A DNA stretch of 64,000 nucleotides from Boswellia sacra. Lineage: Eukaryota > Streptophyta > Magnoliopsida > Sapindales > Burseraceae. The notes below the pieces were generated by a model, which worked only from the letters and a program-made list of their open reading frames with translations, was not told the origin of the DNA and did no database searches. Location: NCBI GenBank assembly GCA_013180625.2, contig SNVD02010268.1, forward strand, positions 1-64,000. The letters are read 5' to 3'. Made by a program: the position numbers and the translations under genes. This document shows, one piece after another, positions 37,277-49,990 of this stretch (positions are counted from its first letter, which is position 1; every line of letters begins with the position of its first letter).

Positions 37277-40200
37277 ATGGACTCGATCTGGAGTCAAACT
37301 GGACAGCCGGAGCCTTGGCATTTCTTCATCGCCGTATTCTTCGCTCCAAGTTTCGTCGTCGCCAGGTTCTTCTTGGACAGATTCATCTTTCGAGTAAGAG
37401 ATTCATTCTCCGCCTTTACTTTCAGTTGATTTGTTTAGATTTTTTGAAGCTCGTGTTGAATCTTGAACTGGAAGTCACTTCTCTCTTTAGTTTTGAGTTA
37501 GTACAGTGTTAGTTACTTGTTAGTTTTGCTTCGTTGTTCTGAGAGCAAAGAAAATTGAAGAAACTTTGGAAAATTTAGCTTAGATTGATTTGTTTGAGTT
37601 GATTTCTTGCTGTTTAACGGTTCCTTTACTCTCTTTTTGGTTGTACAAGTGTTAGCTTGAATGTGTTTAATTAACTTAGGTTTTGTATGATTTTGTGTTT
37701 TATGAACTTCTTTCTGTATGTTTCTGTTTAGGTTGCTTGAATAACAAAGAAGTTATAGAAGTTCTTGTGTATTTAGCGCACTTTGTAGTTATTTTTCTTT
37801 CTTGTGTAGATGGATCCTAAGACACTTATCAAGTGATGACCATAATGTTTTGGACTATTAAAAAAATTATACTCGGATTTTATTTCCTACATTCGCTTTT
37901 AAGAAATACTATCAGAATGTGTGCACATGCTTATTTCTAGGCTCTAGCAATGCTAAATGCGTCTTAAACGTCGTGTTTCTTGGAATCAGTTAATGAATTT
38001 TGATTTAAAGGCGGCTATCTAATGTTGGTTCTTGCAAACTGTGATTCACTGTGGTAGAGTGTAATGGGTGCAGATTTAGGATGGAACTTTGGCTCTTTTT
38101 CTTGCCAATCCAAAGTTGTATTAGTTAATTGTTATTTTATGTTGAGACTTTCTACCCTTTCGTGTAATGGTGTTTTATCTCTACAAACTCTCTAATAAAG
38201 AAGTCAAATTCTTGCTTTTGTGATGAAATGAAGCATTAGTTTGGTTCTCATATTGTTTTTGATGATATATATCATGGATCATTTCGATATTAATTACATT
38301 TCTTAATTGAGATTGGGTAAATAAAACACTTGATCTTTTGATTATATTTTGACCATTCTTCACCTCTTTGTAGAGGCTGGCGATCTGGTTGTTGGGTAAT
38401 GGAGCTCTCCCATTCAAGCTGAATGAAACTATAAGGGCTAAAATTGCAAAATGTTCAGAATCGATGTGGAAGCTTACATACTATGCTACTATTGAATTCT
38501 GTATTCTCAAAATTGGTTATCATGAACCATGGTTCCGAGATACAAAATTGTACTTTAAAGACTACCCAAATCAAGAGTTGAAGTGAGTATACGATATATG
38601 CTTGCATTTTTTATTTAACTACTTGATACATGAACATTAGGTATAGTGTTTTGTTCATAATTGGATTTAATGATTAAATTTATTTATTTATTGTCCTATG
38701 AAGTGGTTTCTTTTAAGCTGGAGCCTCTTGTTCTAATTATAAGTTCTTTTTAGTGAAGGTCAAATGTCTAATCTTTTTCATCAATAGTATAATATGAGGA
38801 TTATTTGTTTTACTATAATTTATACTCTTGTGGGTTTGCTGTCCTTTTTCTCTTAAGCATTAGCGAAGTTCCTGTATTTTGAAAAGCATATATGTTGATG
38901 TACAATGAATTAGCTCAATTATTTTACTTAGCACATACTTTTAACAATTATGTGGGCTATATTGGCTTTTTCTTAAATCTTACATTGCTTTCGGAGGAAC
39001 CCCAAGGGTTGGGCTTAGTGGTAAGTAGCCCTTGGCCCCATCATTGGGGTTAAGGGTTCTAATCCCCGTGAGGCCACATACTTGGGACATGAATATATAT
39101 CACATGTTTCCTAGTTACCAAGCTTGTAGGGTGTGGAGATAGTCCCCAATTTAAGAACTCAGTGGATGATGAAAAGGGTAAGGGATTTCTGGGTCGTCCA
39201 AAAAAAAAAGCTCTCTGATGGAAGAATACTTTTGCTGTCAAGTTGTGAACTTGTTTTGTGAGTTTTTATTAGAAGATGTGTCTTTGGTGTTCCTACTTAG
39301 ATGTACTTATATATGTAAGAAAGGAGGTAATTTGCAATTTTATCTTTTCCTGTTATGTGCATGTGCAGGTTCTAACTTTGGTTGGTTCCTAATATGTTTG
39401 AGTTCTATAGTCAATATAAGTTGTTTGATGTTTCAAATTTCTTAACTGACCTTTGTTTCATTCTTCATTTCAGGCTTCCACTAAAGCTTTTCTACATGTG
39501 CCAATGTGGGTTTTATATATATAGCATCGCTGCCCTCCTTACTTGGGAGACCCGAAGGAAGGATTTCTCGGTGATGATGTCTCATCATGTAATCACTGTT
39601 ATCCTGATTGGGTACTCATACCTTACTAGGTAAAAATCAGAACTTCTCTAAACATACTGAATGGCAAGTCAGTGTTAAATAGCCTAAAGTCGTGTTATGT
39701 TACCATTATTTATTTTTTTTTCTATTTGTGGAGTCTTATCAAAGTATATTCTTTTAGGTTCAGAGTTAAATCTGTTGTTGGCCCTTTCCCAAGAATTTAT
39801 AAGTTTTATAATTAATGGTTTTAAGAGAAAAGTTGACCAGAGATCTTGTGTTTAGATCAGAAGATTATATTAGTTCAACTATAAAAGAGAGGTAGTCAAG
39901 CATGTGTCTGGACACCATTTTGTTTTTGTGTGTTTATCCATGTGTTGTAATCCATATAACAATTTTCTAAAACTTAAATTCAGTCTTACGCCGACGGATG
40001 TGTCAAAGTTTTTCACTATCCATTTCCTTTTTATTGTTTGTTGAGTTACTGTTGGATCAGTTTTACAATCTGTCAAACAATCACTTGACCCAAAATTTTG
40101 AGTTGATTGGGACTGATTTGATTGATTGAATTAATTGAGAACTATAATTGATTCAAATATGATAACTTTAGCTCTTATATTACTTGACCCCCAAAACTAA

Positions 40201-42427
40201 AACTATTACGTAAGGGCTCATTATTAATATTTAAGTTTAACACAAGTTAACTGTGTTATTAAGTTGTTCTTGTGATAATCCAAACAACCGTCTTTTTACA
40301 TCATAGGTCAGCAGTGAAGTTTTTTCTACACTTCGTCCCTAATGTTGAGTATATTGACATCTCATGGCTCTATGTATTGCATGCGCTTGTTTCGTCAGGC
40401 TGTTTGGGTTGTTTGCTGATTGAATTTCAAGAGATAATCAAGACTTTCTCCAATAAACTAATTCAGGTTAAGTAAGAACGTAATAAAATCTAGTTGCCTA
40501 ACTGATAAGATGGATGATGTTGCTAAGAGTTGCAAACCGATGATATGAAGGTTCTAATATTGTGCCTTGTGACCATGTGCATTTTTTTGCTTGTGCATAA
40601 ACTGTTGAGATTTGCTGCATATACCCTCCTCATTTTTATATGGTCTGCAATCCTGTTGACAACATTTATGAACATGGCTGAATACATGGATTCTTACACA
40701 TTTATTTATATCTGTTGTTATAAATTAATTTTTTTTCTTTGCTCTCACGTCCTCAGTGTGTCAATCATTATGCTCTTATTCTATCTTTATGGCATTAAAT
40801 TCTCTGGGCACTAACAATCATAGGTGTGTTGCGCAATATACCTTACACTAGCATCATTTCTTTAAGGCTTTTGGGACATTTAAGTTGTTACTGTTTAACT
40901 GATACCGTGAGGATATTTACCTAAACCATTTTGTTAGTCCTGCCCTTTTTGTCGTTCTTCATTAGCTCAAATAACATATACAGCCTGTTTATTTTGTATT
41001 ATACGAGCTCGAAAACAATGAGCTCAGTTGTGTGCACCTATTATCAAGGACTATCTGCTGCATTTTCTTGTTATTGATTTATTCTGAGGATGTGTACATC
41101 AACATAGCATACCATATGAGAGAACTTTTGTTAAACAGTAATTGAGTTCTTGAGAACTATATTATGAGTAGGTTAAATTTAAACAAGCAAAACTGAATTG
41201 TTATTTACTTCAAGATTTACAGTGAGAGGGTAAACTTATAATTTCTCCTTTTACAGGTTTTTTCAGATTGGGTCAATTGTCCTTGCCCTGCATGATGCAA
41301 GTGATGTATTTATGGAAGCTGCAAAGGTTTTCAAGTATTCTGAGAATGAGCTTGGAGCTAGTGTATTCTTTGGGCTATTTGCTGTCTCATGGCTCGTACT
41401 ACGTCTAATATTCTTTCCATTTTGGGTCATTAAAACTTCAAGGTTTGCCTGCAGGGTGAATTTGATTTCACTTTATTTGGCTATATAGTGGCTGCTTTTG
41501 CTTATTTTCTCTTATGCTTGGCATTTCGCAGCCTTGATTTGCAGACTTGCTTGAACCTGTCGGAGGCTTATCCTACACTCCAGTACTATGTCTTCAATAC
41601 GATGTTACTGACACTACTTGTGTTCCACGTATACTGGTGGGTTCTCATATGCTCAATGATTAGGAGACAGCTGAAAAATAGGGGAAAGATCGAAAAAGAT
41701 ATAAGATCTGGTAAGCCGTGTATATAATCGTCAATAATTTGATTTTCATCTGTTTGAATCTCTCTTTCTCTCTCTGCATAATTCTAGAAAATTTATACTG
41801 CCTTCATTTTCATGTTCAAATTGCCATTTGCATAAATGTATAATCAGTCAACAGAGAACAATTTCCAAACTGTATATGAGAAAGCAGCTTCCTTACCGTT
41901 ACATCAAGTGATCCAGTTAGTAGTTTGTTTGCAGTTCTACTCATAAATGACAAATTATCTAGGATAGGCAATTTATCACCTCCCCATATCCCTGCCTCAT
42001 CTATAAAGCATTTTTTATATTCAGAAGTAGATTATTATGAGCACTTTAGGCTCTGTTCTTTTATTAATCTAAATCCTGTTTTCTGTGCTGTACATTTTCC
42101 AATTCAATTTATATTCAATCTCAACCACATATCCTTTTTAAAATTCAAAATAATTCAAAATCAACCACATATTTGTTGTTTTACACGTTTACCATTTGTC
42201 CTTGTTCCTTTTTTGCTATGCAATCTTGTAGTGATATCTATTGTAATAAATTTCTGAAACCATTTCTAACATCTATTCCCTAAGATATCCAGGCACGCTC
42301 ATAAAACAAGGTGCAAAATCATTTTTTAACTTTTTACAGTATGTTTTCAACTAGCATTTGTGTATTTTGCTGGAGGCTTGTTAACAATTCTGTGCAACTG
42401 GATGCAGATTCTGAGGACGATGATTAG
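37277..42427 (+). CDS. LOH2: Ceramide synthase, LOH2/ASC1-like, TLC domain (6 exons)
   Basis: ER membrane enzyme that N-acylates sphingoid bases with fatty acyl-CoA to make ceramide. Relatives (tomato Asc-1) give tolerance to sphinganine-analogue fungal toxins. Exons: 37277-37393, 38374-38582, 39474-39629, 41257-41442, 41532-41710, 42408-42427; phases join to about 288 aa, close to the ~297 of Arabidopsis LOH2. Seen: N-terminal PEPWHFF, conserved YHEPWFRDTKLYF, the Lag1 motif WETRRKDFSVMMSHHVIT with the His-His pair, IGSIVLALHDASDVFMEAAK, FHVYWWVLICSM and an acidic tail DSEDD. Several hydrophobic helices fit the TLC fold. The large intron 3 (39630-41256) has open frames that I reject as exons. 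LOH2 is the best class by the short N-terminus and exon pattern; LOH1/3 are less likely. Confidence 0.92.
38998..39209 (+). mobile_element. tRNA-derived SINE in intron 2 of the ceramide synthase gene
   Basis: An A-box-like GGGCTTAGTGGTAAG (about 39015-39029), a B-box-like GGGTTCTAATCCCC (about 39054-39067) and a terminal A run (39200-39209) are in the order and spacing of a tRNA-derived SINE, in the same orientation as the gene. Target duplications are not clear. Confidence 0.75.
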
Positions 42428-45310
42428 GTGATAGATTCAAGTATTTTTCTCGCTGATGATTATCCCTGGGGAGACTATACTTCACTGTTTTGTAGATTTT
42501 CCAGTGCACTCAATTGATTCTCATCAGGTGGGTGAAAATTTTCTTTTGGTTCCAATTTAATCATCAGTTCTTCTCGGGGATGGACATAAGAAGGAGAACT
42601 ATCCATCATTTGTTCTCTTGATATCTTTTTGCTGTACAAATAATAGGCTATTCATGTATAATTGTTTCTTCTATAAACCCTTGTTTTGATTAGTACTTAA
42701 ATTGAGAAGTGGAAAGGAAAAAATAGGATTCAATTTTTGGGAGTGTTCTCACTAGTTGTTTCGAAGTAATTACAGAACGGGATCCTCTTAGAAAAAAAAA
42801 AAAAGTTTTGGGTGATTGCAAGCAATATCAGGCCCTTTATCAGTAATTCTGTGTACATTTGTCTTGGAGGGATATTTATTAATCTTGCATTTATTTTGCT
42901 ATTCAATTATTGGTCTGGATTTGTAGTATGCGGGGCTCCTTTTCATCGCTATTAGCTAATCATGGGTTCTCTGGTCTCCCGTTATGTTTATGGCTAAACG
43001 CTCAATAAGTTTGGCCCTAGTACAACCATCACGGAGGAAGAAAAAGGTTATAAACCATGAGCTAGTTGGTTGAGACAATACAATCTCTCTTTTATCCCAA
43101 AAAAAAAAACGTTTTCTTTGAGGACATTTGATTTGTTTTCTTGATAGACTATGTTATTGTTTTGACTTGCAATGCCATTTGATGGATTTAAAAGGTGCAT
43201 TATCTGTGAATTTGTACTCTCGAGCATTTTGTTATATAATGTTTAAAAGTTGTTAAAAGCTTTATTTATATTCGTGGAATATATGTTTCGTTCTCATGCA
43301 ATGAAATGGTATATTTAATATTCCTTGATAGAGTGGGACGATATTAGAAATTAGAGAATATTCCTTTGAAATTTTTAACGCTATAATTTGATGTTGGTAG
43401 TATAGAAATAATAAAACATTGTGCTTGTGTTTTGTGTGATTATATACATATTAATTTAAAACTTTAGATGGGGACCCCTGCGAGATCCAAAACTTTGGAA
43501 GCGGAACGTGTTAATGGTATACTTGTTTACCCCACCAAAAAAAAAAAAAAAAAAAAACAAATCGTTGAGTAAAATTTTTAAGGAAAATGGATTGCTCATC
43601 AAAAGTTTAAAGAATACCAAAGAAATTTTAAAAAAAAAGTTAGATTAGGAAAATATTTCTTGTGTTTGTGTGTGCGTGTTTGTGTTCCATTTATACACGA
43701 AGTAAATGATTATGCTAATGCTGAAAAATTGCCTGCTATGAAGTCTTTAACAAGGTTCACTAACCAGTTTACCTACAAGGAAGTAGTCAATTCAATTTTA
43801 AAATTAAGCAATATCTACCTAAAAACGATAAACTTTGACCTTTTCTGGGGGCTTCAACTCTAATCCAGGAAATAACAAAATTAATAAATTTTGAGGAATA
43901 GAATCTCGTGAGGTTTCTAACCATCATGCCATTACGAGGAATAGAATCTCGTGAGGTCCTAACCATCGCAAAATGATGCCATTGGAATTTAATGGCATCT
44001 CAAAGTAAAAGAACCAATATGATCTAATAGATATTGAAATTACGTAGTCCAACCTCTACCAAATTACATCTTTAAAAAATTAAATAGATATCGACTTTTA
44101 TTGAAGATGATCAAAAGTAAAGTGCAAGTAGAAGCATTGAAATCATCATCTCACTTGGAAGGGAACAATTACAAACTGATTATTAAATAATCCGAGCCCA
44201 GCCCAGCCCAACCCAGTGTACCGTCCATTTCATATTCATTTCTGACATTCTCAGACCAGTTCCCCGCAGCTGGGTGTTGAGTACGACACCTTTGGACTGT
44301 TGAAAATATTTTTGTCGTTTTTTTAATCTTGACCTCCAATAATTGGTCCACGTTTTATCCATTAAATTGCCTGGTTGGTCGATGACATTCACATTTACAC
44401 GTGTAGGCCATCCAGCTGTCACTCTTCGCTTGTCAATTCAATCGTCTTGCCCCTTTGAGCTCCCAAGTACCATTCAAACGGCCGTGTTTTGGGAAAAAAA
44501 GGTTAACTCTTACCAAATAATGAAAGAACGAAAGCGACCTCAAAGGCCAAGACGGAAAAGCTAGCGAAAGACGAAAGTTCCAGTTACTTGTCTCCTATCA
44601 TCTGATCAGCCTGATACGCAACCTCTTTATATGTTATTATGTTATACAAAATATTGTTATTGTAATGAAGTTCTAGTGGAATTTGATTTTTTTATGCCGA
44701 AAGTTAGAAACGCTAGTTGAGGAAAGTGAGTACACGATTTATACACAATTACTTAGCCCGTCAACTGGACTTTCTAGATGTTAAAATATGTTCTTTGTTG
44801 TTGAAAATTTTGACCTCGTCTTCCATTACTTTCTTTTTAGGTTTAATTAAGCTTCGCAACCATTTATTTTATAATATTCTTTACTAATCAACTTCAACCC
44901 TCATGCTATAGTATCTATTTGCATCCCGTTGACATCTTTGAATCTTTTTAATTTATTATTTTTGTAAATAATCATCGGATAAATTTTAATACTTAATAAT
45001 AATACATCTATACCTCATCTATAATCAATCTTTTTTATAATTCGGATTTACGAAGTATCATTAAATTAGCAAAAACTATGAATAAGTGAGGAAAGTTAAA
45101 TTATACGACTTGGTAGTTATTTATTTACTAATATAATTTTTAACGACGGTTTCACAATTTATATAATTTTTAATAATTGAAATATAAAAAAAAAAGTTTT
45201 GAATAGGATTTGAACATCAATGTAATTACATATAGTGCCACGGTCAAATGAACTCCTTTGGCCGTCAATGATCACGACCATAACATTACCCCAGAATGTC
45301 ACACCTCGGA

Positions 45311-45322
45311 GGTCACGTGACC
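45311..45322. promoter_or_regulatory. G-box palindrome upstream of ERF109-like gene
   Basis: GGTCACGTGACC, a perfect 12-bp palindrome around CACGTG, about 550 bases upstream of the start codon. bZIP and bHLH (MYC-type) factors bind this core (known). A second CACGTG lies at 45634-45639. Confidence 0.5.
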
Positions 45323-45725
45323 CACACCATACGCAAACACTTATACAAAGAAAAAGTCAGTTGAACCCCCGGCCCCTGCTCAATAAAAAGCAAAAAGCCA
45401 AACACTATAGCAAAATAGACAGACATGTCCCTCCTTCTAGAAGGGACTGAAGCCTCCCTCCTCTTTAACCAACAGTCACAGTCCATAAACACTCCCATGC
45501 TAACTGGTTTTTAACTACCGTCCAAAATCCCGCGTGGCCCACCGCTGACTTCATCCGCCATGTCATCGCTTGCTTTTAGCTGATCTGTCATCTTCTGGAT
45601 CTCATTAACTCCCCACCCGGCCCAGTGGTCCTCCACGTGCCGCTTAACGGGCCTGAAACGCTTCCCAACCCGTGTGTAATCAGTGTAACAGCTGGCGTGC
45701 CACATCGACTGCTCTCTCCCTCCCG

Positions 45726-45733
45726 TATTTAAA
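45726..45733 (+). promoter_or_regulatory. TATA-like box of the ERF109-like gene
   Basis: TATTTAAA about 140 bases upstream of the ATG, in TCCCGTATTTAAACGCGG. Position fits, with a CT-rich leader after it. Confidence 0.5.
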
Positions 45734-45869
45734 CGCGGACACTCCAGTCCACTCTCCTCAAATTTTCAATTCAACGCCTTTGCGTTTGGAGCCAACAGAG
45801 AGAGAAAATTAAAGAGAGGGAAAAATCGAACCAACAATCAAACATCTGAAACGCAAACGAAATCGAAAT

Positions 45870-46751
45870 ATGCAGATGGCGTCTAAGCGACAGAAACTCG
45901 GCGCCACCGCCTCGACAGCCACGACGTCGGTTTCGGCACCGCGTCTCAGCAGGGAACAGGAACTCTCAGTCATGGTCGCCACGCTGCGAAACGTCGTCGT
46001 TGGAAACACAAACCCGGTACTTGGTTCTTCCCAGGATTTCTTCCTCCAGCACCCTCAGGAATGGAGCATCGCTTCCTCATCTAACGGTAACGGTTTCGGG
46101 ATTCTGTCACCTTCTTCAGAGTTCGACACGTGTCAAGTTTGTAAGATTCAAGGGTGCCTTGGATGCAATTTTTTCGCGCCAAATCAGCAAGAGGAGAAGA
46201 AAGCGGCAACGGGTAGGAAACGTGCTAAGAAGAACTTCAGAGGGGTGAGACAGCGGCCGTGGGGAAAATGGGCGGCGGAGATTCGTGACCCGAGGAGAGC
46301 AACACGTGTATGGCTGGGAACGTTCAACACGGCGGAAGAAGCTGCAAGAGCTTACGACAAGGCCGCCATCGATTTCCGCGGACCCAGAGCCAAGCTTAAT
46401 TTCCCATTTCCAGATTACATTGGAACAACAACGACTACGACGACGACAACAGCAGCAACCACAACAACAACAACAACAACAACAAGTACAACGAATGCTT
46501 CTCACTACGAACAGAGCCCACCACAACAACAACAACAGCAGCCGCTGCTGCAGCAACAGGAAGTGTTGCGAGGCAGCAGTCAAAGTATTGCCAACAATGT
46601 CGAGTCAGCGGGACTCGGGTACGGGAGGGAAAGCGAGTTCTGGGACCTTGGAGAAGACGAGATTCAAGAGTGGATGAATCAGATGATGACAATTGGCTTC
46701 GGTGGAGATTCTTCAGACTCCGCCACTACTGGGAATTGTCATAGTTCTTGA
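45870..46751 (+). CDS. ERF109: AP2/ERF transcription factor, ERF109/RRTF1 type (group X), intronless
   Basis: 293 aa in one exon; the start is MQM at 45870, with MASK at 45876 also possible. Residues ~10-40 carry the [17 protein letters not shown] motif and ~88-100 the Cys motif [17 protein letters not shown] followed by APNQ, both typical of ERF109. The single AP2/ERF domain (~122-180) has [38 protein letters not shown] and [13 protein letters not shown] poly-Thr run (about 46430-46487) and a Gln-rich run (about 46520-46560) come next, and the C-terminus has an acidic [10 protein letters not shown] plus SSDSA patch like Arabidopsis ERF109. It binds GCC-box-like DNA in the nucleus and in Arabidopsis drives responses to reactive oxygen, high light, wounding and jasmonate. 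Two G-boxes upstream would fit jasmonate or stress control (inference). Confidence 0.93.
   Translation: MQMASKRQKLGATASTATTSVSAPRLSREQELSVMVATLRNVVVGNTNPVLGSSQDFFLQHPQEWSIASSSNGNGFGILSPSSEFDTCQVCKIQGCLGCNFFAPNQQEEKKAATGRKRAKKNFRGVRQRPWGKWAAEIRDPRRATRVWLGTFNTAEEAARAYDKAAIDFRGPRAKLNFPFPDYIGTTTTTTTTTAATTTTTTTTTSTTNASHYEQSPPQQQQQQPLLQQQEVLRGSSQSIANNVESAGLGYGRESEFWDLGEDEIQEWMNQMMTIGFGGDSSDSATTGNCHSS
46425..46562 (+). repeat. In-frame ACA/ACG and CAA triplet repeats
   Basis: Simple triplet repeats inside the ERF coding region: ACA/ACG units give Thr runs and CAA/CAG units give Gln runs. Length is likely to vary between alleles because indels of whole units keep the frame. Confidence 0.85.
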
Positions 46752-47626
46752 TATTATTTTTAATTATTAGTTTAAATTTCTCGCAATAATTTCTTAATTA
46801 ATTGGACATGATATAATTTTTTTTCAAATTTTCATTCTTTCGTAATTTTTCGAGAAAGAATGTCAATCGATTGATGTGATTTTTGCGAGTTTTATAAGCA
46901 AATCGTTGAATTGAGGTTATAAGATTAATACTTGTAATCTTTTTTTTATTCCTCCTATCCTATGTATATAAATTATAAAATCCAATAATAATAATAATTT
47001 ATAATTATTATATTTATTTTACTATATTTATCTGAGCACAATATCTGAGTAAGTGACGAGAAACCGGGGTGGTCGCTGTGGGGTTCAATCAGTCAGCAGG
47101 GCGTTTGGCTGCTGAGAAAGTGCGATTCTGAGAGCGTGGGACCCAGGTGTAGCAAATCATAAATGGCTCAAATCTCGCGTTTTGAAAAGTACACTGCACC
47201 GTGTAAGGACTTGAAAAAGTGATGAACGATCATCATCATGACTAAGTATGCGTTAACTGGCAAGTTGCAATACAACATGTGCGCTTTTTTAAAGGGATAA
47301 CAATAATGAAATAATTTTTTTTTTTTGTTTAGGTCATATTTAGCACGTGCATAAAACTGAAGTCTTCAGACATGTGTGGACATTAATAAAGTGAAATATT
47401 ATTGCGAAAAGGGATATCACCGATTCACCATTAAAGAAGCATTACGTAAAAATGAGATGACGTGTTATAACACAACTATCCCAGTGCTTTATTTTATGTG
47501 TTTAGACAAGTATCACCTCCATCCCTATGATATATTAATTTCCAGTTACTCCATTATATTTTGAACTGTCTTAGTTCTTAAGATTTATCTTAATGATTTC
47601 TTCTAACACCTCGACGATTATATTAT
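46752..47626. other. Spacer downstream of the ERF gene
   Basis: Likely 3' UTR to about 46990, AT-rich. 47030-47230 is richer in GC (GTTTGGCTGCTGAGAAAGTG) without a frame I recognise. The 62-codon frame at 47376-47564 is unsupported. Confidence 0.45.
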
Positions 47627-47827
47627 GAGTAATACTAGACTCATAACATTCATATAATATATATTTTATAATATAACGTAACAGTCTACATGGTCATAAT
47701 TTCCTAAAGGAAGAAAAAATAAAAATAGATGAGAAAAATTACATTTCCAATAAGATTTTGTCACTTAGACTGTCATGTCATATTGTAAAATTTATATTGT
47801 ATAAATGTTGTAAGTCTAGCATTACTG
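47627..47827. mobile_element. MITE, same family as the 25.2- and 26.5-kb copies
   Basis: About 201 bp. Left GAGTAATACTAGACTCATAA, right ATGTTGTAAGTCTAGCATTA. The interior shares AATATAACGTAACAGTCTAC and TAGACTGTCATGTCATATTG with the other copies but carries the central CTCATC block in the opposite sense (AGATGAGAAAAATTA). The target duplication is ambiguous in the AT-rich flank. Confidence 0.7.
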
Positions 47828-48552
47828 TTGTATTATATTAAATGGTTTTATTATAAGTTTTGTAGACTAACTTTACAAACCTTCTCAGAGGTTTACTGAA
47901 ATCTCTTATGACAATCTCTTACTCTGAAAATCTCATATATCTTCCCTTTCCGTTAAGAACCGTTAAAAATTCTATTAAAAAATATAAAATTTCCTAAATT
48001 ACCCTTAATTGACTATTAAAAAAATTTAATTATCTAAAAATTCAAAAATTAAAATTAGAAAAAATAAAGAAATTGCATTGAAAGACTTTTTTATAATTTT
48101 TAAGGCAAGGGTTGATAGAAGACTATTAGTAAGTTTTAAGTTTTATTTTTTTTGTTAAATTTTGGAATATTTTTTAATAGATAATTAAGGATAATTTGAA
48201 AAAAAATTATACTTTTTGATGATTATTAATGAAGAGGGAAGATATGTTAGATTTTCAAAATCAGAAGTGGTCATGTGAAATTTCGACAAATCTTAGAGGA
48301 AGTTTGTGGAATTGACCCACTTGAAAAAAAAAAAAAAAAAAAAGAAGGAAAACCCATTCAATCTAAGATGAAAATGCTATATCATCACGGTAAATTTGCT
48401 GTATTGGTAGTTTGGAATAAGCTAAAAACCTTACCTGATAAGCAAGTGTTAGATCGGAGATGTAATAGACTGTTTTCAAAATATAGGAGCTTCAATGATC
48501 ATATATCAAACTTTGGGGACTTCCTCGATATTTTAAGTACACTAATAAAAAT

Positions 48553-48648
48553 AAACAAGAAAAGACAATTGTAAGTTTGTTAGCGGATAAGCTTAATGAT
48601 AAACAAGAAAAGACAATTGTAAGTTTGTTAACGGATAAGCTTAGCTGA
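48553..48648 (+). repeat. 48-bp perfect-register tandem duplication
   Basis: Two adjacent 48-bp units (48553-48600 and 48601-48648), each AAACAAGAAAAGACAATTGT.. through GGATAAGCTTA; they differ at one base in the body (GTTAGCGG against GTTAACGG) and in the last few positions. A recent slippage or repair duplication. Confidence 0.85.
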
Positions 48649-49774
48649 TACGTGGGGTCACGGGGCACTTATTATTGTTATTGTCATTTCTTTTTTTTTT
48701 CTAATTTTATAAGTCAAAAAAAAAAAAAACGCGTACAGTCTGAGAAATTATTGTAACAATTGCGGGACCCAGTAATTAAAACATGACTAAGCTGTTAATG
48801 CATAATTTAATTTACTAACGATTTTTTTCCAACATGAAGCCACGTCATCAAGAAACACTCAACTCTGAATCTATTGCCTTGTGAGTCGTGAATGGAATGG
48901 GGTAGTCTTTTTGTTGCCGTAATTACCTTTTTTCTTTCTTTCATTAACGGTCTTTGTGATGATTAAGGCTTATCAAGTTATTTTTTTAATGAAAATTTTA
49001 TAAAAAAGTGTTTTTAAATTTTTAATTGCGATATTTATCCCTATATATATATTGTAATTACTTGTTTATAGAAAAATAAATATGTTAAATTCAGGAATGC
49101 CCTTGTGTTTATACTGTATAGACAGAAATAGAGTTAAAAACAAAAATCATTAATTTCTTTCTTACCATTTTCACAAATCAAAATAATCTCATAAACAATT
49201 TTGTCACGTTATTTATTGATTAAAAACATTAACTTTTGTAAAACAAATAGTTTAAAATCCATAATTAATAAATTTTATCCAGCTATTTTTGCCTTTAGGT
49301 AATAAATGAAAGATAATCTTTAAGCGTTCTTCAAGTCCTCGGGTATATATTAAGATCTCAAAATCTATGTGTTTATTTATTCAACATAATTTCTAAAATA
49401 AATTAATGATAATGATAAAAATATACATTATTATAGCTCCTAAAATGTGCCCTTAAGACAAACATTCCTACAAGCATATACGAATTGATAAAATTTATTA
49501 ATAAGAAAATATTTGATAAATAAGTAAAAAAAACAGCAAGTATTTAAAGCAGTTTCATGTTTTAGAAATATTTTAGTTTTCATAAATAAGTTTGAGCTCT
49601 TTAAAAAAGAAATTTATATTAATTTTTTTTTTGTCATTAATATACAAAAAGTTTATGGTACCCCGGTTACACTAGATGGAACAATGATGCTATATAATGA
49701 TAAATAGGTGTCACTTTCTTGATACGTTGAAAGTTTTAATTTCTATTGTTTTGAATCTTGAAACGAAGAGCATT

Positions 49775-49990
49775 TACCATATAGTTGCCACATGTAGATT
49801 GAATCATTGAAATGAGGAAAGAAATAACAAATGATATTTCAAAAATGTTAAAAGGAACTAAAACACACTTCTCAATCTATGAATCTACCATATAGTGACT
49901 ACATGTAGATTTATTAATCCTTGAAACAAGAAGAGAAATAACAATAGATAGTTCGAAAATGTTAAAAGAAGTAAAAGTCACTTGTGAATA
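49775..49990 (+). repeat. ~111-bp diverged tandem duplication
   Basis: Two units at an offset of 111 bases share TACCATATAGT, ACATGTAGATT, AGAAATAACAA and AAAATGTTAAAAG in the same order, with moderate divergence. No coding content. Confidence 0.7.

Larger units (their letters stand above)
42428..45869. other. Spacer between ceramide synthase and ERF genes
   Basis: 3' UTR at first. A-rich tails near 43092-43112 and 43533-43557, each preceded by a short less AT-rich block (GAGCTAGTTGGTTGAGACAA; GATGGGGACCCCTGCGAGAT), look like ends of SINE-type or other retroposed fragments. An imperfect direct repeat of about 45 bp starts GAGGAATAGAATCTCGTGAG (43893 and 43937). From 45200 on is the ERF promoter. 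No further gene is supported. Confidence 0.45.

Noticed and set aside
40307..40475. Open frame SAVKFFLHFV.. in intron 3 of the ceramide synthase gene, with an acceptor in the right phase
   Set aside because: The conserved continuation FFQIGSIVLALHDASD follows directly from exon 3 with the acceptor at 41256, and the 40307 peptide has no counterpart in the family.
40530..40814. 94-codon hydrophobic frame in the same intron
   Set aside because: T-rich intron sequence gives hydrophobic frames by chance; no splice link and no family match.
41925..42257. 110-codon frame in the last ceramide synthase intron
   Set aside because: Intronic, AT-rich, no domain; the exon 5 to exon 6 junction into DSEDD is clear without it.
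46116..46583. 155-codon minus-strand frame with Cys and Leu runs
   Set aside because: Shadow of the ACA/CAA triplet repeats in the ERF coding region on the opposite strand.
48275..48574. 99-codon frame with a Lys run
   Set aside because: The Lys run comes from an A tract, there is no domain or promoter, and the 3' end lies in a tandem repeat.
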